From: Candidatus Obscuribacterales bacterium | GTDB lineage: Bacteria; Cyanobacteriota; Vampirovibrionia; Obscuribacterales; Obscuribacteraceae | DNA length: 39,073 nucleotides | Direction: 5' to 3' | Assembly (NCBI GenBank): GCA_019746975.1 | Contig: JAIERK010000102.1 | Location: 1 to 39,073 of the forward strand | Part shown: piece by piece, positions 33,478 to 39,073 of the stretch | Position numbering within the stretch: position 1 is the stretch's first letter | Layout of the letters: each line of letters opens with the position of its first letter | The notes under the pieces: generated by a model | The model's database searches: none | Told to the model about the DNA's origin: nothing | Seen by the model: the letters and a program-made list of their open reading frames with translations, nothing else | Position numbers and translations under genes: made by a program

Positions 33478-33740
33478 ATCGAAACTTTTGTTTTGGTTGC
33501 AGGACAAAGCACCATCAAATAATGGAAATTCAGAAGGCGTTTCCAAATACCCGATTACTCACGAACAGTATCTAGATTGACCGCGCCTGTTTAGCTTTCG
33601 GATTTACAAGAAAATTATTTTCAAAAAAAATTGAACTTTTTCCCTCGGATTTACGTTAGTAAGAATAGAAGGCAGCCACGACAAGTTGACAGAGTCTGCC
33701 ACCACTTAAGTAGATTTACCGTTATATAAGGAGATGTGCA
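33478..33740 (+). promoter_or_regulatory. Upstream region of the second Spy-like gene
   Basis: The 263-bp spacer after pepA is AT-rich in its middle, with A8- and T-rich runs. A TTGACA lies near 33685, but the possible -10 (TAAGTA, 15 bp on) is poor. A good AAGGAG precedes the ATG at 33741. No gene is visible in it. Confidence 0.3.
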
Positions 33741-34286
33741 ATGAAATTTGCCGTAGCTTTGTTCGCTCTTACACTGCTTGCTCAGACTGCCACCCCAACC
33801 TTCGCTCAGACATCCGATTCCAGCGAAATAGCAAATGTTCCAATAGAAGGCAAAGCCAATATCAATGCGCTAGGCGGCGCGGATGGTGCCGCCCGAGTAA
33901 AGCCGAAGTTCACGGATGAGCAGAAAGAGAAGTTCTATGAGATGAAGAACAAAATGCTCTCCGAAGTCGGCCCTAAGAAGGTGGCGTTAGCAGAAGAGCA
34001 GCGACTGCTCAAAGACTTGCTTACACAAGACAGCCTGGATCGTAAGGCTATTCTTGGAGCTCAAGATAAGATCAATTCGCTTCGCACAGCCTTAGCTAAC
34101 GTGCATCTGGCCTATCGCATGGATATACAAGCGCAGCTCACGCCGGAGCAGCGCAAAGCGATTCGCTACCATGGTCTCAAAAGCGGAAAAAATCATGGCA
34201 AGCGCCGTCATAGTGGCAAGCTGAATAGGCGCGCTCCTCGAGCGACTGGCCAAGAAAGCACCACTACAGGCGCAGCACCAGATTAG
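33741..34286 (+). CDS. Secreted Spy/CpxP-like (LTxxQ) protein
   Basis: The 181-residue protein has a signal peptide (1-22, cleavage after TFA). The mature region is helical with two family-like segments, FTDEQKEKFYEMKNKM (about 57-72) and LTPEQRKAIRYHGLKSGKNH near residue 134, the latter fitting the LTxxQ motif of Spy/CpxP and related periplasmic proteins. The C-terminal 40 residues are very basic (HGKRRHSGKLNRRAPR), which could bind acidic envelope polymers or nucleic acid. The AAGGAG ribosome binding site is ideal. A strong intrinsic terminator follows. It is the second such protein in the window, but unlike the one at 5223 it has no CxxC motif and stands as a single-gene unit. A periplasmic chaperone or stress role is inferred. 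Confidence 0.75.
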   Translation: MKFAVALFALTLLAQTATPTFAQTSDSSEIANVPIEGKANINALGGADGAARVKPKFTDEQKEKFYEMKNKMLSEVGPKKVALAEEQRLLKDLLTQDSLDRKAILGAQDKINSLRTALANVHLAYRMDIQAQLTPEQRKAIRYHGLKSGKNHGKRRHSGKLNRRAPRATGQESTTTGAAPD

Positions 34287-34330
34287 GTGACATCTTACGC
34301 CAACATATAACTAACTAGTTCCGCCTGATT

Positions 34331-34370
34331 AAAGGTCCTGCATCGCAACAAGCCATGCAGGACCTTTTGT
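34331..34370 (+). terminator. Rho-independent terminator
   Basis: A perfect 13-bp stem AAAGGTCCTGCAT (34331-34343) / ATGCAGGACCTTT (34355-34367) with an 11-nt loop, followed by TTGT. It lies 45 bp after the Spy-like gene. The stem's own A/T ends make it partly bidirectional, so it may also serve the convergent regulator gene. Confidence 0.85.
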
Positions 34371-34514
34371 TGAAAGAGGCCCTCTCCGGAGTTTGGCCGA
34401 ATTCCAATTGGAAAACTCTATCCAATCAACTGGAAGAAAAATCTCGTACTTCGTCAAGTTGGCAAAAGAGCCATGAGCACCAAGTACTTGAGGCAAAAAA
34501 CGAACCAGTGCGTC

Positions 34515-34543
34515 AAAGTTTATTTCGACATCGAATTACACTT
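34515..34543. repeat. Dispersed palindromic element, copy D
   Basis: Core TTCGACATCGAA with arms AAAGTTTAT / TTACACTTC; the left arm is partly decayed. It overlaps the TAA stop (34536-34538) of the KdpE-like regulator, so the last codons of that gene lie in one arm. The rest of the spacer back to the terminator (34371-34514) holds nothing recognisable. Confidence 0.6.
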
Positions 34544-35240
34544 CCTCCTCGATCACTCTCAGCCTGTATCCTACGCCAGGCTCCGTAATTAGATACTTCG
34601 GTCGAGCCGGTTGCTCTTCCAGCTTCTGGCGGAGCTGCCCGAGATAAACCCGCAAATAGTGTCCCTGCTTGGCATGACCGGGTCCCCAGATTTCTCGCAA
34701 CAACACTTGCTGCGTAACAACTCTATCAGCGTTGTTGACGAGCATCCGAAGAATTTGATACTCGATAGGGGTGAGATGAACCTCCTCACCTTTGACGACA
34801 ACGCTTCGCTTTGCCAGATCGATTTTCAGTTCTCCTGTCACGAAAACAGGCTCTTCAACGGCTGCCGCCTTTTCAGTATGACGAAAGGCGACCCTGATGC
34901 GAGCCATGAGTTCCAGAATGCCGAACGGCTTTGTGACATAATCATCGGCGCCTGCTTCCAAAGCATCGATTTTGTCTTGCTCCCTACTGCGGGCGGATAA
35001 AACAATGATGGGCACAGAAGTCCACTCACGCGCTCGTTTCGTAAAAGTGACGCCATCCAGATCCGGAAGACCGAGATCGAGAATGACGAGCTCCGGCTTT
35101 TTCTCCGCAAGCAGTGTCAGACCTTCCTCACCCTTTGGCGTCTCCAACAGGTTATAGCCGTGATTAACCAGCGAGATTCGCAAAAAACGCCGAATTTCAG
35201 GCTCGTCTTCAACTATAAGAATGGTTGCATTGATAGACAT
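34536..35240 (-). CDS. OmpR/KdpE-type response regulator
   Basis: The 234-residue protein has a receiver domain (about 6-118) with the acidic pair in VEDEP, phosphoacceptor Asp55 or so in LVILDLGLPDLDG, VLSAR, and YVTKPF, followed by an OmpR-type winged helix (about 130-230; HLTPIEYQILRMLV, then WGPGHAKQGHYLRVYLGQLRQKLE and EPGVGYRL). The WGPGH...HYLRVYLGQLRQKLE stretch is characteristic of KdpE, the regulator of the Kdp potassium transporter operon. No kdpFABC genes are in the window, so the target may be elsewhere or different. The gene lies 30 bp after the KdpD-like kinase and is surely its partner. Its stop overlaps palindromic element D. Confidence 0.92.
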   Translation of the reverse strand: MSINATILIVEDEPEIRRFLRISLVNHGYNLLETPKGEEGLTLLAEKKPELVILDLGLPDLDGVTFTKRAREWTSVPIIVLSARSREQDKIDALEAGADDYVTKPFGILELMARIRVAFRHTEKAAAVEEPVFVTGELKIDLAKRSVVVKGEEVHLTPIEYQILRMLVNNADRVVTQQVLLREIWGPGHAKQGHYLRVYLGQLRQKLEEQPARPKYLITEPGVGYRLRVIEEEV

Positions 35241-35270
35241 CGATCCCTTTCTTCACAGTACCTACAAATA

Positions 35271-36422
35271 TTAACCGTCCGTCAAGACCTCAGGCTCATC
35301 ATCACGAACGGGCAATTGAAATTTAATCGCGACTCCATCGTTTACACCTTCTCGACAAGATATGGCGCCGCCGTGTAGCTGGACAATCGACTGACAGATA
35401 GCCAGTCCAAGTCCGGCCCCGTCTTCTCTATGGCTTCCTCTGTAGAACTTCTCGAAGATTTTCTTTTCCTCGCCCGCTGAAATCGGTTTTCCACTGTTGA
35501 ATACTTCAACATCTACGAACTCCCCACGCCTTCCGGCAGAGATTCGATACTTCTCGTCGGGTGCATACTTCAAACAATTCTCTACCAGATTGACGAACAC
35601 CTTCTGGATCAAAAGACCATCAACAAACAGCAGCGGCGCATCTTTTTCGATTTCGATATCGATTTTGACGCCCTTTAGCCGGCGCTCGAGGGCCGTCAAC
35701 GCATCACCAATAAGCTCTTCTAACGAATACCAGTCCTGTTGCAGGACCAGAGATGCCGACTCCAGGCTTGTCATTTCAAGTAGATTACCGACTTGTCGGT
35801 CCAGGCGCTCGCTCTCCCTGCAAATTGAGATGGCCAGCTCTTGTCGCTCGTGCTCTTTCAGCTCGCGTGCATCCGCATGGCATAGACTGCTGGCAGCACC
35901 CATGATAGTAGAAAGCGGGCTGCGCAAATCGTGAGACACTGATCGTAGAAGCGTATTCTTGAGCCGCTCTGTCTCCATTCGGGCCTCAGTCTCTGCGATT
36001 CGCGCCGATTGTTTTCGCGTAGTGAACGACAGTTCGTTGATCACAATAGATATGATCAAGAAAACAGCGAGGATGAGCAAGTAGTCGAAATCCTTCGGAG
36101 TCTTTTCAAAAAGCGGGTGGATGAAGATAACAACCAATGATATCACCGTCAGAGTCGCAGTCGCCATCGAAGCCCAACGATCGAACTTCAGCGCCGCCAG
36201 CACCACGCCAAGCAAATAAGGCATTACGAAGATGGCGGAATGCACAGGTAGTGACAGGGCCTTATCAGCGCGCTCCAGAAGGAGCGCCGAAACAGTGGTA
36301 AGCACAACGACACCCAGCACTCCGAACAACTGTTCACGAAATCGAGAGCCCTTGCCGCTTTCAACTTTGACAGTTACTGAAGTACTGGATATCGCATCCT
36401 TCGGTTTTTCGATCCTTTCCAC
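35271..36422 (-). CDS. Short KdpD-like sensor histidine kinase
   Basis: I place the start at the GTG 36420-36422, which has AAAAGG 7 nt upstream; the longer frame from a TTG at 36461 has no ribosome binding site. The product is about 383 residues: four membrane segments of the DUF4118 type (for example LPVHSAIFVMPYLLGVVLAA), a HisKA domain with the phospho-His in SVSHDLRSPLSTI, and an ATPase domain (NLVENCLKYAPDE, GAGLGLAICQSIV). Full KdpD has about 500 more residues at the N-terminus, with a KdpD sensor and USP domain; these are absent here and no trace of them remains upstream. The G1 box reads FNSGKPI instead of the usual DxGxG, a degeneration that may weaken ATP binding. Paired with the KdpE-like regulator. 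Confidence 0.9.
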   Translation of the reverse strand: MERIEKPKDAISSTSVTVKVESGKGSRFREQLFGVLGVVVLTTVSALLLERADKALSLPVHSAIFVMPYLLGVVLAALKFDRWASMATATLTVISLVVIFIHPLFEKTPKDFDYLLILAVFLIISIVINELSFTTRKQSARIAETEARMETERLKNTLLRSVSHDLRSPLSTIMGAASSLCHADARELKEHERQELAISICRESERLDRQVGNLLEMTSLESASLVLQQDWYSLEELIGDALTALERRLKGVKIDIEIEKDAPLLFVDGLLIQKVFVNLVENCLKYAPDEKYRISAGRRGEFVDVEVFNSGKPISAGEEKKIFEKFYRGSHREDGAGLGLAICQSIVQLHGGAISCREGVNDGVAIKFQLPVRDDEPEVLTDG

Positions 36423-36509
36423 TAGAGGACCTTTTGCTCTGGAAAAAACCAACCCAGCCAATTACACGACCAACTATATCATTCGATAGTCATCACCTCC
36501 CGAGCTAAA

Positions 36510-36550
36510 CCGCCTGACGTGAGCTCTCCTTCGAAGCCCACGTCAGGCGG
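36510..36550 (-). terminator. Perfect 12-bp hairpin between the LRV and KdpD-like genes
   Basis: CCGCCTGACGTG (36510-36521) pairs perfectly with CACGTCAGGCGG (36539-36550) across a 17-nt loop. In the minus-strand direction it is followed by TTTAG, a weak T-tract. It overlaps the stop codon of the LRV gene, so it probably terminates that transcript or separates it from the kinase gene. Confidence 0.55.
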
Positions 36551-37115
36551 CTTCGGACGCGTATTCGGCGCAAACCTTTTCAATCGTCGTTCTTGCCCGT
36601 ATCGCCACGTACGGATTCTCATCATCTTCGAGGCGACGAAGTATCTTGATCGATACGTTCGGGTTTTCAGCAATTCTGTATCGGACATCAACGTCTTCAT
36701 CCTGACACATTGCAACCAAGATGGTATACGGAGTGTTTGCGTTGTCTACAACCGCCTGCCGGACTTCGACATGCTCACTGTCGGCAAGCGCGGTGAGAGT
36801 ATGTGAGCTCACTCTTGGGTGTTCCGCAATTCTTTCCAACACCTCCTTATCTAATGAAATCGCTAGCCGTGCCAACAAGGAGGCAGGAGCATCAGGGTCA
36901 CGCACAATCAATCTTGCCAGTCGGCTTGCGCCTTCGTCTGAGTCTTCCGGCATATTCGTGAATTGAGTAGTCCAGCAGCCTCTTTCCTTTCTGTGCAATC
37001 TCTCGCGTAGCTCATTTGCAAGCTCCTCACGAATGTGTTCGGGAGACTCGCTTAGGTATCTCCCCAGACTTTTTAGATAAATGAGCATTTCCATGTCTCT
37101 CTGCCTCCGGGTCAT
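36543..37115 (-). CDS. LRV (leucine-rich variant)/HEAT-like repeat protein
   Basis: The 190-residue protein has a helical N-terminus (about 1-60) followed by about five tandem repeats of roughly 24 residues, such as LAISLDKEVLERIAEHPRV, LADSEHVEVRQAVVDNANT, MCQDEDVDVRYRIAENPNV and LEDDENPYVAIRARTTIEKV. The rhythm (D-x-D-VR-x-x-(I/V)A-x-N-(P/A)-x) matches LRV/HEAT-type repeats, which serve as protein-binding scaffolds. No signal peptide or membrane segment is seen, so it is probably cytosolic. It lies upstream of the KdpD-like kinase on the same strand, but the strong hairpin at its end argues that it is transcribed separately. An alternative ATG lies 7 codons in. Binding partner unknown. Confidence 0.75.
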   Translation of the reverse strand: MTRRQRDMEMLIYLKSLGRYLSESPEHIREELANELRERLHRKERGCWTTQFTNMPEDSDEGASRLARLIVRDPDAPASLLARLAISLDKEVLERIAEHPRVSSHTLTALADSEHVEVRQAVVDNANTPYTILVAMCQDEDVDVRYRIAENPNVSIKILRRLEDDENPYVAIRARTTIEKVCAEYASEAA

Positions 37116-37450
37116 TACTCTTTAAATTTAGTACCGGTGGGCGTAAAGGAAACATCAAGAAAAGAGCTTCTTCGTCACCTCTTTCGTTAGTAAATAGGCA
37201 AACATCGGAAAATGCAGCGAGCGCCCCGCTGGCTAGGCGGAGCGCTGACTGGGAGTTCTCATGACGATTAGCTTACAAGGGGTAACGACTGAGCTAAACA
37301 GGAAAAACCCTGAGCCTGTCACAGTATTTGCGTCCTAAGTCGTAATCGCCTCCAATAAAAGTTGCTACATATTTGCTGTACAGGTTCGTCAGGTTGTCAC
37401 GCTGTGATATTCTTGACAATCCACTCCCTATACCCTAAGTAGCATCAATA
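37116..37450. other. 335-bp divergent intergenic region with a GC-rich hairpin
   Basis: The region lies between the LRV gene (minus) and the PAS gene (plus). It contains a strong hairpin, AGCGC-C-CCGC / GCGG-A-GCGCT (37220-37246, one mismatch). A TTGACA near 37413 is followed 17 bp later only by TAAGTA, a poor -10, just before the PAS gene. No coding frame is convincing. Confidence 0.4.
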
Positions 37451-38440
37451 ATGGCATCCAAAAGTCAACCTAACCAACAACCAGACATCAAACCAACGAC
37501 ACCGGATCCAGTAGCAGCGACTGAAGCGCTAGTACTCAATCGAATACACACGCTGGAAGCAGAACTGGCCAAATTGAAGAAAGAACATCAACAGTTCAAA
37601 AGCGCACCAACTTGCGACAAAAAGATCCTTCCCGACACCCATATCTCGCTAGACCTGGCCTTGCAGCGCCAGGTTTTGATGCTTACCGAAGCGATGCCTC
37701 ACATGGTCTGGATCTCCGATACCGAAGGGCGGACCGTTTATGCAAACAATCGGTTCTACGAGTTCACTGGTCTGGGCGCCAACTTGGACGATGGATGGGC
37801 CTGGGTGAATGTCTTACATCCAGATGATCTTAAGGAGGCGCTGGACCGAGGAAACGAGGCGGCACTCTTGGATCAAAGCTTCTCGATGGAGCTCAGGTGC
37901 AAAAATTTGAAAGGCGAATACCACTGGCATTTGATGCATAGTATTCCGTTTCACGACCCGGATACGAATTCAACAAAATGGTTTGGAACGACAACCAACA
38001 TTCAAGAACAAAAGAAGGCTCAAGAACAACTAGCTGCAAGCGAGGCTCAGCTTCAGACCTTAGCGGATGCAATTCCTCACATCGTCTTTGCCGCGGAACC
38101 AGATGGATCGATTACATTCTGGAACCACCGCTGGTTTGAATACAGTGGATTGACTCAAGAGCAGAGCAACTCCTCTGGCTGGACGTTGCTTATTCACTCA
38201 CAAGATCGTGAGAAGTATCTGGACGAATGGAACAAGGCACTGAAATCAGGTGATACCTTTGAGTTCGAATTTCGACTGAAGAGAGCGGTTGGGGTCAACA
38301 ACATCTCTACTCAAGGCTATCTCTGGCATCTGGCAAGAGCGGTTGCGATGCGCGATAGCTATGGCAGAATCATGCGCTGGTTTGGAACGTGGACCGAAAT
38401 CGAAGGGCAAAAACGCAATCAGCTCGACCCAGGTAACTAG
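37451..38440 (+). CDS. Orphan tandem-PAS sensory protein
   Basis: The 329-residue protein has a polar N-terminus with a short coiled coil (about 28-48), then two PAS domains: PAS-1 at about 76-190 (AMPHMVWISDTEGRTVYANNRFYEFTG, closing with WFGTTTNIQEQKKA) and PAS-2 at about 200-322 (AIPHIVFAAEPDGSITFWNHRWFEYSG, closing with WFGTWTEIEGQKR). Both end with the PAC-like WFGT(T/W)T(N/E)I motif of PAS_3 domains. There is no output domain: the frame stops right after PAS-2, where a histidine kinase or GGDEF would normally begin. It may be a stand-alone sensor or the remnant of a longer kinase; no kinase-like sequence follows. No signal peptide or membrane segment. The stop is 4 bp from the convergent small membrane gene. 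Confidence 0.85.
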   Translation: MASKSQPNQQPDIKPTTPDPVAATEALVLNRIHTLEAELAKLKKEHQQFKSAPTCDKKILPDTHISLDLALQRQVLMLTEAMPHMVWISDTEGRTVYANNRFYEFTGLGANLDDGWAWVNVLHPDDLKEALDRGNEAALLDQSFSMELRCKNLKGEYHWHLMHSIPFHDPDTNSTKWFGTTTNIQEQKKAQEQLAASEAQLQTLADAIPHIVFAAEPDGSITFWNHRWFEYSGLTQEQSNSSGWTLLIHSQDREKYLDEWNKALKSGDTFEFEFRLKRAVGVNNISTQGYLWHLARAVAMRDSYGRIMRWFGTWTEIEGQKRNQLDPGN

Positions 38441-38444
38441 AGGT

Positions 38445-38615
38445 TCAGCCGTTAAGTGGCATCGTTTTTGCAATAGGCGCGGTGCTTTTGCCGCTGTGAT
38501 TCTCACCACCATTGTTCATGAAGCACAGAACACCGAATCCGACCGACATCAACACCATCGCGACAACCATAAATGCAGCCAGGCTGCCTGCTCTTTCTTT
38601 ATCGTCGTAAACCAT
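38445..38615 (-). CDS. 56-residue single-pass membrane peptide
   Basis: The ATG at 38613-38615 has a near-ideal GGAGGAG 4 nt upstream, better than the longer frame reaching 38690. The product begins VYDDKERAGS, then one hydrophobic segment (about 13-33, AAFMVVAMVLMSVGFGVLCFM), then a polar Asn/Gly/Lys tail. No family is recognised. The ribosome binding site and the clean membrane pattern support a real gene. It is convergent with the PAS gene, with a 4-bp gap. Confidence 0.65.
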   Translation of the reverse strand: MVYDDKERAGSLAAFMVVAMVLMSVGFGVLCFMNNGGENHSGKSTAPIAKTMPLNG

Positions 38616-38993
38616 AATCTCCTCCAGCAATCTTGGACTGCATTGCCGGCAGTCCCACTCAACCACAAATAACCATCGCGCTCGGCGCATTTCAAACTTA
38701 GCTAAGTTCGATTAGCGATCCCCAACAAAAGGCTAGACGAGTTATGAGGTTTCATGTTCCAAAAAAACTGTTTCGAGACATGGTAATGACACTTAAATGT
38801 GATCAGTGTTAACGCCGTCAACTCAGTTGGTGAAAGGTTGTGAGGGATTCGATCAGAAATAGATACCTACAAAGAGTGAAAAAAGAAACCACTTTAGAGG
38901 GATGCACGATCGTAAATACTACCTCCGCCGGGGGTTAGAAATGTAGCGATTGTCATGGTTATACTGAAGTGGGGTTGTTTTAAAGGTGCTTAT
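38616..38993. other. 378-bp spacer with a 14-bp palindrome
   Basis: A perfect palindrome AACTTAGCTAAGTT lies at 38695-38708, about 80 bp before the start of the membrane peptide gene on the minus strand, a position fitting an operator. A TATACT at about 38961 could be a -10 for the plus-strand HTH-like gene. Otherwise I see nothing. Confidence 0.35.
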
Positions 38994-39073
38994 GTGAACA
39001 ATTCAGATGAATTCGATAACCTCGTGCTATCACTGTGCGAGGTTATTAGAGACTGTAGAAAAAAACGAAACCT
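38994..39073 (+). CDS. Start of a probable HTH (XRE-like) protein, cut by window end
   Basis: The frame opens at GTG 38994-38996 with AAAGGTG about 6 nt upstream and runs open to the edge (26 codons). The visible residues include LVLSLCEVIRDCRKKRN, an amphipathic helix like the first helix of Cro/CI-type helix-turn-helix proteins. Too short for certainty. Confidence 0.4.
   Translation, partial: MNNSDEFDNLVLSLCEVIRDCRKKRN

Overview
The window looks like a chromosomal segment of a Gram-negative-type bacterium with about 50% GC. Its gene content (eukaryote-like Ser/Thr kinases fused to leucine-rich repeats, tandem CxxC...CxC ribbons carrying a GS(I/L)TQWI motif, a giant filamentous-haemagglutinin-like surface protein, DUF4388/PATAN and LysM proteins) suggests a non-photosynthetic Cyanobacteriota relative, Vampirovibrionia/Melainabacteria of the Obscuribacterales kind. 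That placement is inference from gene content; no rRNA or marker set is present. I saw no tRNA, rRNA, CRISPR array, transposase, phage gene or origin.

Layout. 1-3436 (minus): 3' part of a NagZ-like glycosidase, an FHA-class III cyclase, and metK with a structured leader. 3716-6216 (plus): a compact operon of ECF sigma factor, an anti-sigma factor with three tandem zinc fingers, and a Spy/CpxP-like secreted protein, followed by a small gene split by a frameshift at a T8 tract. 6293-8425 (plus): zinc-ribbon/kinase/TM/LRR protein. 8723-13444 (minus): one large secreted adhesin-like gene broken by a single in-frame TGA. 13578-15289 (minus): NarL-type response regulator and histidine kinase. The regulator has lost its 5' end at the point where a divergent kinase (to 16137) has lost its own. 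16341-23559: a small secreted protein, a DJ-1/PfpI protein, argS, a WYL protein, a TerC membrane protein, rpiB, and a glycerate kinase overlapping the rpiB tail region. 23593-28050 (minus): a second LRR-kinase and an 850-aa double-LysM protein. 28459-34286 (plus): a secreted protein of unknown function, a PATAN/MshEN-like protein, pepA, and a second Spy-like protein ending in a strong terminator. 34536-37115 (minus): LRV-repeat protein and a KdpD/KdpE-like pair without kdpFABC. 37451-39073: orphan tandem-PAS protein, a 56-aa membrane peptide, and the start of a probable HTH protein.

How the genes fit together. About a third of the genes are sensory or signalling genes (three Ser/Thr kinases, two two-component pairs, sigma/anti-sigma, FHA-cyclase, PATAN, PAS, WYL). 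They are interleaved with housekeeping enzymes (MetK, ArgS, RpiB, glycerate kinase, PepA) and envelope or surface proteins. The sigma/triple-ZAS/Spy-like operon reads as an envelope or metal-stress module.

Most interesting signals: (1) a dispersed short palindrome with core TTCGAYATCGAA and AGTGTA/TACACT arms, found in four separate spacers plus a possible degenerate fifth; (2) the shared breakpoint near 15,285 that beheads two divergent genes; (3) the in-frame TGA in the giant adhesin gene; (4) the T8 frameshift that restores a coherent 115-aa protein; (5) the triple ZAS anti-sigma factor with identical spacing in each finger; (6) the paired GSxTQWI ribbons in front of a Ser/Thr kinase.
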